Part shown: positions 1 through 9,433 of the stretch, piece after piece
Layout of the letters: each line of letters begins with the position of its first letter
Position numbering within the stretch: the stretch's first letter is position 1
Source of the DNA: Comamonadaceae bacterium
GTDB lineage: Bacteria; Pseudomonadota; Gammaproteobacteria; Burkholderiales; Burkholderiaceae_C
DNA: 64,000 nt
NCBI GenBank assembly: GCA_021299875.1
Contig: JAJTEW010000009.1
Coordinates: 62,001-126,000, forward strand
Direction: 5' to 3'
Made by a program: the position numbers and the translations under genes
The notes under the pieces: generated by a model
Told to the model about the DNA's origin: nothing
The model's input: the letters and a program-made list of their open reading frames with translations, nothing else
Databases searched by the model: none

Positions 1-66
1 TGCCGCGACGGAATCCTTAAAGCCAATGCTCGTTTTGGCTAGCGCCATGCACTGGACGAACCACAC

Positions 67-969
67 ATGAATTTCATTTGGCTGGAAGACTTTTTGGCCC
101 TGGCCCAAACGGGTCATTTCTCGCGCGCTGCCGAAGACCGGTGCAGCTCTCAACCGGCCTTCAGCAGAAGGATACGTTCGCTGGAAGAATGGCTCGGCAC
201 CGACTTGGTGGACCGCAGCTCCCAACCCGCCCGTTTGACAGCCGCTGGCGAATGGTTCAAGGGCGTGGCAGAAAACTTGGTGGGCCAAATCGCGCGACTG
301 CCGGACGAGGCCAAGCAGGTCGCGGAAACACAGGCGGTCACCCTCCGAATGGCGAGCACCCACGGACTTTCCTTTGTTTTCTTGCCCCGCTGGTTGCGCC
401 AAATCGAGTCATCGTTCGCCCTAGAGCGCGTGGAGTTGTTGTCGGATGTGTTGTCGCGCTGCGAAATCCTGATGCAACAAGGCAAAGTGCACTTTGTGCT
501 GACCCATGCGCATCCCCTCGCCCCCAGCCCACTGGATGCCGAACATTACAGGGCCCTGAAAATTGGGTCGGATGAATTGATGGCCGTGTGCCGGCCCAAT
601 GACCGGGGTCAGCCTCTGCACGCCCTGGCGGCTGATAACAAATTACCCACATCGGTACTGGGCTACACCGAGGCATCGGGACTGGGCCGAATTTTTGAGG
701 CGGTCTTGGGCCAGCGGCTCAAAACGGTGCCGACCCAACTGGTGTTCAAGGCCCATTTGGCTTCGGTTCTGCGCACCATGGCGCTCGATGGCCGAGGCCT
801 GGCCTGGCTGCCCAAGACCTTGGTCGAGGAAGACCTGGCCGCGGGCAGGCTGGTCAGCGCCTGCCCCGGTGAGTGGCACGTGCCGCTGGACATTCGCCTC
901 TACCGCGAGAAAAACATGACCGGTCAAGCGCCACTGGCCTTGTGGAGCGCCGCCGCATCAGAACCGTGA
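67..969 (+). CDS. LysR-family transcriptional regulator
   Basis: ORF 300 aa; N-terminal wHTH 'FLALAQTGHFSRAAEDRCSSQPAFSRRIRSLEEWLGTDLVDRS' typical of LysR. Confidence 0.93.
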   Translation: MNFIWLEDFLALAQTGHFSRAAEDRCSSQPAFSRRIRSLEEWLGTDLVDRSSQPARLTAAGEWFKGVAENLVGQIARLPDEAKQVAETQAVTLRMASTHGLSFVFLPRWLRQIESSFALERVELLSDVLSRCEILMQQGKVHFVLTHAHPLAPSPLDAEHYRALKIGSDELMAVCRPNDRGQPLHALAADNKLPTSVLGYTEASGLGRIFEAVLGQRLKTVPTQLVFKAHLASVLRTMALDGRGLAWLPKTLVEEDLAAGRLVSACPGEWHVPLDIRLYREKNMTGQAPLALWSAAASEP

Positions 970-981
970 ACGCGCAGGGCT

Positions 982-1518
982 TCAGCTGTGGCGCTCGGGC
1001 TCGTGCATCCAGGCCGCGTGTTTGGGGGCACGCTTGGTTTGCGACCATTCGTTGAGCATGTCCCATTTGCATGCGTCGAGCTTGGCGTACATGTCTGGTG
1101 TGCCCACGTCGGTGGCCAGTTCCAGGCGGTGGCCGTTGGGATCGAAGAAGTAAATGCTCTTGAAGATGGCGTGGTTGGTCGGGCCCAGCACCTCCACGCC
1201 GTTGGCTTGCAGGCGGGCTTTGGCATCCTCCAGGGCTTGCAGGCTGTCCACCTTGAAGGCGATGTGCTGCACCCACTCTGGGGTGTTGGTGTCCCGCCCC
1301 ATCTCGGGTGAGTTGGGGAGTTCAAAAAAAGCCAGCACGTTGCCGCCACCTGCGTCCAGAAACACATGCATGTAGGGGTCGGGGGCCTTGGTGGAGGGCA
1401 CCAAGTCTTCAGCGATGGCCAACACGAAATCCATGTTCAGGTTTTTCACATACCACTCGACGGTGGCTTTGGCATCTTTGCAGCGGTAGGCGGCGTGGTG
1501 GATGCGGTCGATTTTCAT
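982..1518 (-). CDS. VOC/glyoxalase-fold protein (putative dioxygenase or lyase)
   Basis: 'MKIDRIHHAAYRCKDAKATVEWYVKNLNMDFV ... YFFDPNGHRLELA' VOC signature. Confidence 0.85.
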   Translation of the reverse strand: MKIDRIHHAAYRCKDAKATVEWYVKNLNMDFVLAIAEDLVPSTKAPDPYMHVFLDAGGGNVLAFFELPNSPEMGRDTNTPEWVQHIAFKVDSLQALEDAKARLQANGVEVLGPTNHAIFKSIYFFDPNGHRLELATDVGTPDMYAKLDACKWDMLNEWSQTKRAPKHAAWMHEPERHS

Positions 1519-1536
1519 GGCGGGTCTCCTGGGGGT

Positions 1537-1779
1537 TCAGTCGGTTTGGTGGGCGGCCTGCAGTGCTTCACGCAACACACGCAAGTCGCCAATGTGGTTG
1601 GCCAGCAGCAAAATCAGGCGGGCGTTGAGCGCCTCACTTTGTTCGTCGCTCAGGCCGTTGTGCGCGTCGATCAGCTGTTCATAAAACTCGTCAGCTGGTG
1701 AAAAGTCACGGAAGAACCGGCGACCGGCTTCATGGAAGTTGGGGTCGGTTTTGAGGGCGGTGTGCATGTCCATGCTCAT
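1537..1779 (-). CDS. small DUF2783-like protein
   Basis: 80 aa, between VOC gene and FAD monooxygenase on the same strand; family assigned from memory of this gene context. Confidence 0.6.
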   Translation of the reverse strand: MSMDMHTALKTDPNFHEAGRRFFRDFSPADEFYEQLIDAHNGLSDEQSEALNARLILLLANHIGDLRVLREALQAAHQTD

Positions 1780-1797
1780 ATCGGTCTTGGGTGCGGT

Positions 1798-3411
1798 TCA
1801 GGCCGTGCCGATGTGGGCACCGGTGGCGCGGGCCAGGGCGGCTTGCAGCTTGGCAGCGTCCAGCGTGCGCCAGCGGGCCGCCACATGCTGGTCGGGGCGC
1901 AGCAAATAGGTGGTGCCGGGTGTGGCGTCGTAGCGCTTGGCCATCCAGCCTTGTGCGTCTACCAACACTCGAAAGCCGGGCACTTGCAGGGCCTGACGGG
2001 ACACGATCAGGCTGTCCACCTGCACGGCGCTTTGCTTCAAGGCCTGCAGTGCGGCCAGCGTCTGGGCATCGGGCGCAGCATCGACAAAGTGCAAGACCGC
2101 AAAGCCCCTCCCCACCTGGTCGAGCAGCCAGGCGTCTTGACCATCCAACTGCACGGGCGCATCGTCCATCGGTGCGCCAGGCACCATGTTGCCTTCAAAC
2201 GCTTGAGCGTCGGGTGTGTTGAGCACCGAGCCGGTCAGGAAAGATGGCACCGACAAACGGCCCGAATTGACCAGCTTGCGGGCAAAGGGGTGGTGCTTGG
2301 CCAGCGCCAGCACCTGGTTGCGAAAGGTCTTGCTGGTGCGGCTCTTGGGCGTGATGAAGTCGGTCGAGCGCGTCGAATTCATGATGTTCTCGTCGGCGGC
2401 GAACTGGCGGTCGATCGCGTAGGTGTCGAGCAGCCGCTCGGGTGCTCGCCCCTTCATCACCAGCGCCAACTTCCACATCAAATCGTCGACATCCTGAAAG
2501 CCCGAGTTGGCACCGCGCGCGCCAAAGGGCGAGACCTGGTGCGCCGCGTCGCCGACAAACAGCACGGGCCCATGGCGAAAGTCCGTCATGCGGCGGCACT
2601 GGAAGGTGTAGATGCTCACCCACTCCAGCTCAAACGGGCGCTCATCGCCCAGCATGGCCTGAAGGCGTGGGATGACTTTTTCGGGCTTCTTTTCTTCTTC
2701 GGGGTCGGCGTCCCAGCCGAGCTGAAAGTCGATGCGCCAGACGTTGTTGCTCTGCTTGTGCAAAAGCACGCTTTGCTTGGGGTGAAACGGCGGGTCGAAC
2801 CAGAACCAGCGCTCAGCGGGGTAGTCGGCCTTCATGATCACGTCGGCGATCAGGAAGCGGTCCTGAAACACGCGGCCTTCGATGTCCAGGCCCAGGTGGC
2901 GGCGGATCGGGCTACGCGCGCCATCGGCCACCACCAGCCAGTCGGCTTCGATGTCGAAGCTGCCGTCGGGCGTTTCCACCGTGAGCGCTGCGTGCTTGTC
3001 GTGACGCGTGACCGCGGTGACCTTGTGCTGCCAACGAATATCCGCGCCCAGTTCGAGGGCACGGGCGATCAGCATTTCTTCGATGTGGTACTGCTGCAGA
3101 TTGATCATGCCGGGGCGCTTGTGGCCGGGCTCGGGCACCAGGTTGAACTGGTACACCTCGTCTTCTTCCAGGAAGGTGCGGCCGATGTTCCAGCTCACGC
3201 CCAGATTGCAGGCCTGATCGGCAATGCCAAGGCGGTCGAGAATTTCGAGCGAGCGTTTGGCGTAACACACCGCGCGTGAGCCGACGGAGACGGTTTTGTC
3301 GTCGTCCAGCACCAGCACATCCAAACCCTGCAAGCGGGCGTCGATGGCAGCGGCCAGTCCCACCGGCCCTGCGCCAATGACGATCAAAATAAATCGGGTT
3401 GACGTAAGCAC
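1798..3411 (-). CDS. FAD-dependent aromatic hydroxylase/monooxygenase (MhpA-like)
   Basis: Rossmann 'VIGAGPVGLAAAIDARLQGLDVLVLDDD' and 'GPVLFVGDAAHQVSPFGARGANSGFQDVDDL' FAD-binding motifs. Confidence 0.9.
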   Translation of the reverse strand: MLTSTRFILIVIGAGPVGLAAAIDARLQGLDVLVLDDDKTVSVGSRAVCYAKRSLEILDRLGIADQACNLGVSWNIGRTFLEEDEVYQFNLVPEPGHKRPGMINLQQYHIEEMLIARALELGADIRWQHKVTAVTRHDKHAALTVETPDGSFDIEADWLVVADGARSPIRRHLGLDIEGRVFQDRFLIADVIMKADYPAERWFWFDPPFHPKQSVLLHKQSNNVWRIDFQLGWDADPEEEKKPEKVIPRLQAMLGDERPFELEWVSIYTFQCRRMTDFRHGPVLFVGDAAHQVSPFGARGANSGFQDVDDLMWKLALVMKGRAPERLLDTYAIDRQFAADENIMNSTRSTDFITPKSRTSKTFRNQVLALAKHHPFARKLVNSGRLSVPSFLTGSVLNTPDAQAFEGNMVPGAPMDDAPVQLDGQDAWLLDQVGRGFAVLHFVDAAPDAQTLAALQALKQSAVQVDSLIVSRQALQVPGFRVLVDAQGWMAKRYDATPGTTYLLRPDQHVAARWRTLDAAKLQAALARATGAHIGTA

Positions 3412-3604
3412 CCATTTGACGAGCTCCAGAACGGTCTAAATGCACCCTGCGGTGCCCAAGGCATAATTTACCATTGTTAAATCGGTTTACCTAAACGTAA
3501 TTATGAGGCATGTATGGGCCGTGCAAACGCCCCATCGTGCGGGATGGTCATCGCCTCCCAGTGAAGCTCTGTATGCTGGAGCTTGTTTTTTGTATGACAA
3601 GTCC

Positions 3605-4378
3605 ATGAGCCAACATTTCACTCCTGTCTCCAGTGGCGCACGTCTTTCGGACCAAGTGGCCGCACAACTGATGGCCGAGATCGAACAGGGTCGATTGGCA
3701 CCGGGCGCCAAGTTGCCCACTGAAGCCAATTTGGCCGAACAGTTTCGGGTCAGCCGCACCGTGGTCCGAGAGGCGGTGTCTCGCCTCAAGTCGGTGGGCT
3801 TGGTGGATTCGCGCCAAGGCAGTGGGGTGTTTGTCAAACTGGAATTGCCCCTTCCCGCTTTGCATTTCGAAGCCCAACATGCCGCTTCGCAAGATGCGGT
3901 GGTCCAGATGGTGGAGGTGCGCCGCGCTCTGGAGGCCGAAGTGGCCGCTTTGGCCGCCGAGCGGCGCAGCCCCCAGGATATTTTGGACATTGAGCAAGCG
4001 GTCAATGCCCTGAACGAGGCGGTCTTGGCCGGTGGCAATGGGGTGACCGAAGACGTGAACTTTCACCGAGCGATTGCACAGGCCACACGCAACCCCTTTT
4101 TGATTCAGACTCTGCAGTACCTGAGCCAATTTCTCCATGGTGCCACCCAAGTGACACGGGCCAACGAGGCGCGCAGGTTCGATTTTGCGGCCGAGGTGCA
4201 GGCCGAACACCAAGCCATCTTGTCGGCCATCGTGGCCGGCAACGCCAACCAAGCCAGGCAGGCTGCAGCGGCCCACATGGGTAACGCAATAGGCCGCATC
4301 CGGCAAGCCGATCCTTCGTTTTGGGAGCAAGAAGGCGCGCGGTTGGCACAGCCTTTGGTCAAGGGCCTGAAGAGCTAA
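3605..4378 (+). CDS. GntR/FadR-family transcriptional regulator
   Basis: 'LSDQVAAQLMAEIEQGRLAPGAKLPTEANLAEQFRVSRTVVREAVSRLKSVGLV' wHTH plus FCD domain; start taken at MSQHFTPVS within ORF 3503..4378. Confidence 0.92.
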   Translation: MSQHFTPVSSGARLSDQVAAQLMAEIEQGRLAPGAKLPTEANLAEQFRVSRTVVREAVSRLKSVGLVDSRQGSGVFVKLELPLPALHFEAQHAASQDAVVQMVEVRRALEAEVAALAAERRSPQDILDIEQAVNALNEAVLAGGNGVTEDVNFHRAIAQATRNPFLIQTLQYLSQFLHGATQVTRANEARRFDFAAEVQAEHQAILSAIVAGNANQARQAAAAHMGNAIGRIRQADPSFWEQEGARLAQPLVKGLKS

Positions 4379-4403
4379 AACGCGACCACAGCCGCAGCCA
4401 CGC

Positions 4404-5318
4404 TCAAGGCTTGGGCTTGCGCAAACCCAACCACATCACCGTGGACACCACCACCGCCGCCCCCACCAATTGCATCGGCGCAATGGCCTGACCCAGCAAG
4501 CCCCAGGCCAGCACCAATGCAAAAATGGGCTCCACATTCATGATGGCCGAGTTGCCCACCACGCCCAGCTTGGGCAGCACGGTGAACATGATGGTGAAGG
4601 CCGTGCCGTACAGGAAAGTCAACCAGGCCAAGCCCCACCAACCCGGTTCGGCCTGGGGCCACTGAAATCCACCTTGCGTGCTGGCCACCAAGGCGGCCAG
4701 AACACCGACCGTGGTCAGCGAGGTAAAGGTGCGCAAGCGCCCATCCACACCCACCGTTTCGTGCTGTGTCAACACCAAGGCCAAACCAAATGTCACCGAC
4801 GCGATCAAAGCAAAGCCTACACCCGCGCCAATTTCACCCCAATGCCGCGCAGCACCCAAGCCAGACGCCGCGCCCAGCACATCCAATGCCAAGGCCAATC
4901 CGAACATCATCACCGGCATGGCCCACAAAAGGGCGCGCTCGGGCTTGTGGCCGTACAAAATACGGGCCCACAAGGCGGTGGTCAGTGGGTAGGTGTTGAA
5001 CGCCAGCAAAGCCAGCGCCACCGGCAAACGCGCCACTGCCGAATACAGGCACACGCTTTGCACCGCGATCAGCACCCCGACGGTCGCCAGGTATTTGCGC
5101 TGTGGCGGCAGCACGCTGAAGGCCACCTTTTGGTGCCACAAGATCAAGGCAACAACGATGGCGGTGAGGACACTGCGCACCGTGACCGCCGTCACCACAT
5201 CCAAGCCATGGTTGAACGCGGTTCGGGCCGCCACGTGGTTGGCGCCCATCATGAAGGCGGTCAACAACAAGGTGGCAAAAGCGGCCCCTGTCAAGCGGGA
5301 TGAGGCTGGGTTGCTCAT
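4404..5318 (-). CDS. EamA/DMT-family transporter
   Basis: multi-TM protein 'FMMGANHVAARTAFNHGLDVVTAVTVRSVLTAIVVALI'. Confidence 0.88.
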   Translation of the reverse strand: MSNPASSRLTGAAFATLLLTAFMMGANHVAARTAFNHGLDVVTAVTVRSVLTAIVVALILWHQKVAFSVLPPQRKYLATVGVLIAVQSVCLYSAVARLPVALALLAFNTYPLTTALWARILYGHKPERALLWAMPVMMFGLALALDVLGAASGLGAARHWGEIGAGVGFALIASVTFGLALVLTQHETVGVDGRLRTFTSLTTVGVLAALVASTQGGFQWPQAEPGWWGLAWLTFLYGTAFTIMFTVLPKLGVVGNSAIMNVEPIFALVLAWGLLGQAIAPMQLVGAAVVVSTVMWLGLRKPKP

Positions 5319-5351
5319 GCGTTCAAGGCCTTGGAGGTCGGTCGGACGTGG

Positions 5352-6335
5352 TCATGGTTGAGGATAAAGCCCCAAGCCCCGCGCATGCAGGCGACTCAAA
5401 CCCAGCAAGGCGTCGGTGAAGGGTGTGGCCACACCGGTCAAGCCGCCCAGCTCGCGCACGGACGAGACCAAGGCATCGAGCTCAACCGGCTTGCCTGCGT
5501 CCACGTCTTGCAGCATCGACGTGCGGAAGGCCCCGAGCTTGCGCGTGACGGCGTGGCGGTCTTCGGGGGTTTGCGCGATCGGGATGCCCATGCGCTCGCC
5601 GATCGCCTTGGCTTCGAGCATGACGCTGGAGACAAAGCCGCACACCAGCGGATCGTCCAGAATCACATCAGTGGTGGCCCCGGTGAAGGCACTGATGGGG
5701 TTGATGGTCATGTTGCCCCACAGCTTGTACCAAACGTCTTTCTGGATTTGCGGTGACGCCGTGGCGTTGAACCCCGCTTGCTCCAAAAGCGCCACCAGCT
5801 CGCGCAGGCGCGGAGTGTCGGCCCCACTGGGTTCGCCCAAGATCAAGCCGTTGCCAAAGTGGTGACGAATCACGCCGGGCATGTCGACCGAGCAGCTCGC
5901 GTGCACCACACCGCCGATCACGCGGTCTGCCGGGATGTGCCGTGCAATCACGCCCGACGGGTCCACCGATTGCAAAGTGGTGCCCGAAAGCGACCCGCCA
6001 AAGCCTTGCAAAAACCACCAGGGCACGCCGTTCATGGCCGTCAGCACCACCGTCTGCGGCCCCAGCAGCGGCGCGATGTGACGTGCCACATCGGCCATGG
6101 CTGGGGCTTTCACGGCCACGATCACCAAATCTTGCGCACCCAACTCGGCCGCATCGGCGCGGGCTTTCAAAGAAACCACCATCTCCTGATCACCTTGGCG
6201 CAACACCAAGCCCACTTGCTGCAAAGCCTCTAAGGTGGCCCCGCGTGCCACCGCGCTGAGCGTGTTGCCTTGGCGCGCCAAATGCACGCCCATCCAACCG
6301 CCAATGGCGCCTGCACCGTAAATACAGACTTTCAT
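5352..6335 (-). CDS. 2-dehydropantoate 2-reductase-like (ApbA/PanE family)
   Basis: 'MKVCIYGAGAIGGWMGVHLARQGN' and C-terminal 'SSVMLEAKAIGERMG ... TSMLQDVDAGKPVELDAL'. Confidence 0.88.
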   Translation of the reverse strand: MKVCIYGAGAIGGWMGVHLARQGNTLSAVARGATLEALQQVGLVLRQGDQEMVVSLKARADAAELGAQDLVIVAVKAPAMADVARHIAPLLGPQTVVLTAMNGVPWWFLQGFGGSLSGTTLQSVDPSGVIARHIPADRVIGGVVHASCSVDMPGVIRHHFGNGLILGEPSGADTPRLRELVALLEQAGFNATASPQIQKDVWYKLWGNMTINPISAFTGATTDVILDDPLVCGFVSSVMLEAKAIGERMGIPIAQTPEDRHAVTRKLGAFRTSMLQDVDAGKPVELDALVSSVRELGGLTGVATPFTDALLGLSRLHARGLGLYPQP

Positions 6336-7120
6336 GCGCGCCACCCTTTGTCTTGCCGGTCGACTTGGCGCACCAGCGATTGGAAAACGTCTTGGCCCGC
6401 GCCATGGTTCGGGTTGAACTGCAGGGCGTCGCGGGTGCATTGGTCGGCAACGGCCTCGGACACGGCAATGGGCTGGCCCATGCTGAAAGTGGCCAGCTGG
6501 ATTTCGCAGGCGCGCTGCAAAGTCCAGAGCACCGCAAAGGTTTGGGGCAAGGTGTGGCCCCAGGCCAAAAGGCCGTGGTTGCGCAAGATGACGGCTTGTT
6601 TGTGGCCGATGCTGCGCAGCAGGCGTGGCGCTTCGTCGGCGTGGATGGTGATGCCCTCAAAGTCATGGTAAGCCACCATGTTGTGCAACTGGGCGCTGTA
6701 AAAATTGGTCTGCTGCAAACCGCCTTGCACACAAGCCACGGCCACGCCCGCCGTGGTGTGGGTGTGCATCACACAATGCGCCGCGGCCAAGCCTTCGTGC
6801 ACGGCAGCATGCACCGTGAATCCTGCCGGGTTGACGGGGTAAGGCGAGCCATCCTGCACCCGGCCTTGCACGTCGATCTTGACCAGGTTGCTGGCCGTGA
6901 CCTCGCTGTAGTGCAGGCCAAAGGGGTTGATCAAAAAGTGTTTATCGCCCCCGGTGACGCTGTCGGGCAATCGCAGCGTGATGTGGTTGTAAATCATCTC
7001 GGTCCAGCCGAGCAGGGCAAACACGCGGTAACTGGCCGCCAGCTGCAATCGCGCTTGCCATTCATCGGGGTGCACCCGCGCTTGCAGCGATGGCACGACC
7101 GGTTGGGGGGTAGGGAACAT
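6332..7120 (-). CDS. class II aldolase/adducin-family protein
   Basis: 'GWTEMIYNHITLRLPD', 'AAHCVMHTHTTAGVAVA', 'AVILRNHGLLAWG'; start at MFPTPQPV. Confidence 0.9.
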   Translation of the reverse strand: MFPTPQPVVPSLQARVHPDEWQARLQLAASYRVFALLGWTEMIYNHITLRLPDSVTGGDKHFLINPFGLHYSEVTASNLVKIDVQGRVQDGSPYPVNPAGFTVHAAVHEGLAAAHCVMHTHTTAGVAVACVQGGLQQTNFYSAQLHNMVAYHDFEGITIHADEAPRLLRSIGHKQAVILRNHGLLAWGHTLPQTFAVLWTLQRACEIQLATFSMGQPIAVSEAVADQCTRDALQFNPNHGAGQDVFQSLVRQVDRQDKGWRA

Positions 7121-7168
7121 CGACGTCTCCTTGATCAATGAATTAGGGACATGAATTGGGGTTGCATG

Positions 7169-7189
7169 AATTGGGGTCAGACCCCAATT
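7169..7189. repeat. perfect 10-bp inverted repeat AATTGGGGTC-A-GACCCCAATT
   Basis: read directly; overlaps the stop codon region of hpaI; a further direct copy of ATGAATTGGGGT lies just upstream (7151-7162). Confidence 0.85.
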
Positions 7190-8003
7190 AGTAAGTCGCA
7201 CCTTTGGCGGGTGCGGCAACGGGGGCGGCTGATTTGAAATGCGCCGCCAGATCGGTGGTGTGGCGCATCAAGAGTTGGGTGTCCAGGCCCACAGCGACAA
7301 ACAAAGCGCCCAGCGACAAATAATGCGCGGCCTGTTGGCGGTCGGGCGTGAGGATGCCGGGGGCTTTGCCTGCCTTCAGGATGCGGGCGATGGCGTCCTC
7401 AATGGCCGCTTGCACTTCGGGGTGCGCGGCATTGCCCACATGGCCCATGCTGGCCGACAAATCGGCCGGGCCAATGAAGACACCGTCCACACCGGGCGTG
7501 GCGGCAATCGCATCCAGGTTCTTCAGCGCTTGCCGTGACTCGACCTGAACCAGCAGGCAGACCTCTTGGTTGGCCCGCTTGAAGTAATCCGAGAAATGCC
7601 CCCAGCGCGAAGCCCGCGCCCCGGCCATGCCCCGCACGCCGCCCAGACCATCGTCTTGCGGGTAGCGCATGGCCTGCACCAATTGCGCGGCTTGCTCGGC
7701 CGTATCGACCATGGGCACCAAAATGTTTTGCGCACCCAAGTCCAGGTATTGCTTGATGAGCGCCGTCTCGCCCAGGGGCACTCGGCACACCGGGTGGCTG
7801 GCGGGGTAAGCGGCTAGGGTCTGCAACTGCGCCTGGATGCTGCGCAGGTCGTTCGGCGCGTGTTCGCCGTCGATCACCAGCCAGTCAAACCCGGCCAAGG
7901 CGCAGATTTCGGCGGTGTAGGCGCTGGCCAAACCCATCCACAGGCCGATCTGGGGCTGTTGGTTTTGCAGGGCTTGTTTGAATAAGTTCACAGGGGTGTT
8001 CAT
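7188..8003 (-). CDS. hpaI: 4-hydroxy-2-oxo-heptane-1,7-dioate aldolase (HpcH/HpaI family)
   Basis: '[52 protein letters not shown]'; position in hpa cluster. Confidence 0.93.
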   Translation of the reverse strand: MNTPVNLFKQALQNQQPQIGLWMGLASAYTAEICALAGFDWLVIDGEHAPNDLRSIQAQLQTLAAYPASHPVCRVPLGETALIKQYLDLGAQNILVPMVDTAEQAAQLVQAMRYPQDDGLGGVRGMAGARASRWGHFSDYFKRANQEVCLLVQVESRQALKNLDAIAATPGVDGVFIGPADLSASMGHVGNAAHPEVQAAIEDAIARILKAGKAPGILTPDRQQAAHYLSLGALFVAVGLDTQLLMRHTTDLAAHFKSAAPVAAPAKGATY

Positions 8004-8046
8004 GGTGAAGTTCCTCTCGTTAAAGGCCAAACGGCTTATAGGATGT

Positions 8047-8120
8047 TGGGGCCGGGGTGGCGGCTCGGGCGATGTGGCAAAGCGAAGCGCCTCTGAGCTC
8101 GGGCCGCCACCCCGGCCCCA
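8047..8120. repeat. long GC-rich inverted repeat (18-bp perfect arms)
   Basis: TGGGGCCGGGGTGGCGGC (8047-8064) and GCCGCCACCCCGGCCCCA (8103-8120) in the hpaI/hpaH gap. Confidence 0.9.
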
Positions 8121-8170
8121 GCAGCCTCCCGCTATCGCAAGACGAAGCCGCTGCAGACGCATCCAAACGC

Positions 8171-8992
8171 TCAAACAAACCGAAACTCCAGCTTGCCCAG
8201 CGGCCCGTAGTCCGCCTCAAACACATCGCCCACTTTGGCCAGCGCCGGTTTGGTGAACGAACCAGCCAACACGATCTCTCCGGCTTGCAGGTGTTCACCC
8301 CAAGGTGCCAGCTTGTTGGCCAACCAAGCGATGCCAACGGCCGGGTGACCTTGCACGCCCGCTGCCAAACCGGTTTCTTCGACCACACCGTTTTGCCTCA
8401 GCACAGCCCCGCACCAAGGTAAGTCGGTGGTCAGCGGATCGACCCGCTTGGCACCGAGCACGATGCCCGCATTGGCCGCGTTGTCGCTGATGGTGTCGTA
8501 GACCTTGCGCATCACCTTGGTGTGGCGATCGAACTGCTCGATGCGCGAGTCGATGATCTCAATCGCCGGCGTCACATACTCAGTCGCCTCCAAGACTTGC
8601 TGGACCGTCACGTTGGGGCCACGCAGTTCTTTCTTGAGGATGAAGGCCAACTCGACCTCGACACGCGGGGCGATGAAATCGGTGAACGGGATGTCCAGCA
8701 CCTGACCGGGGGTGCAGGTGTAGCGCATGTCGTCCAGCAGCGTGCCGTAGTCGGGCTCGTCGATCTGGCTTGAGACCTGCATGGCGCGGCTGGTGAGGCC
8801 AATCTTGTGTCCGATCATTTGTCGCCCTTCGGCAAACCTGAGTTGCATCCAGGCGCGGTTGATGCGGTAACCGTCTTCGATGCTCATACCCGGGAATCGC
8901 TTGGAAAAGTGTTCGATCTGCACGCGTGATTTTTGGGACTGGTTCAACTCTTGGGCAAGCTGATGAATTTGGTCTTCGGTCAAGACGGACAT
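8171..8992 (-). CDS. hpaH: 2-oxo-hepta-3-ene-1,7-dioate hydratase
   Basis: '[29 protein letters not shown]', FAH/hydratase family; cluster context. Confidence 0.93.
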   Translation of the reverse strand: MSVLTEDQIHQLAQELNQSQKSRVQIEHFSKRFPGMSIEDGYRINRAWMQLRFAEGRQMIGHKIGLTSRAMQVSSQIDEPDYGTLLDDMRYTCTPGQVLDIPFTDFIAPRVEVELAFILKKELRGPNVTVQQVLEATEYVTPAIEIIDSRIEQFDRHTKVMRKVYDTISDNAANAGIVLGAKRVDPLTTDLPWCGAVLRQNGVVEETGLAAGVQGHPAVGIAWLANKLAPWGEHLQAGEIVLAGSFTKPALAKVGDVFEADYGPLGKLEFRFV

Positions 8993-8995
8993 GGT

Positions 8996-9433
8996 TCACA
9001 CCTTGTTGAAAAGAGGATGCAGGTTGCTGTGTTTGGCGTCAAACACCTCGGGGCCGACGTCGATCTGCAGGGTGATGCCAATGTGGCGCTGCGCCATGAC
9101 CGGCGCAAAAAAAGTCTTGGCCACATCCAGCAGCGTCTGGCCAGCGCGTTGCTGCGTGGCCTCGGTGCGGCCACGGCCCATGCGCACATTCAGGTAAACA
9201 AAGGCGTAGTCACCCGTGCCACCCACTTCGCGCCCCGCTGCCCCGCCATCGGCCACCGCGTAATGCGGCGCGGGGTAAGCCAGTACACGGGTGCCGCCGG
9301 TGGGAAACACTTGCTTGGCTTCTTCGTCCTGGACGGTGAGCATGGCGTCGGCCATCTGACGGCACAAAGCGGTCATGCTGACCTCGTGGTCAAGTTGGCC
9401 GGTGTAGAGAATAACGAGATGGGGCATGGTCAC
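8996..9433 (-). CDS. hpaF: 5-carboxymethyl-2-hydroxymuconate isomerase
   Basis: 'MPHLVILYTGQLDHEVSMTALCRQMADAML'; cluster context. Confidence 0.88.
   Translation of the reverse strand: MTMPHLVILYTGQLDHEVSMTALCRQMADAMLTVQDEEAKQVFPTGGTRVLAYPAPHYAVADGGAAGREVGGTGDYAFVYLNVRMGRGRTEATQQRAGQTLLDVAKTFFAPVMAQRHIGITLQIDVGPEVFDAKHSNLHPLFNKV

Noticed and set aside
1732-3279. 515-aa plus-strand ORF
   Set aside because: Antisense to the FAD hydroxylase; no recognisable protein motifs, typical complementary-strand open frame.
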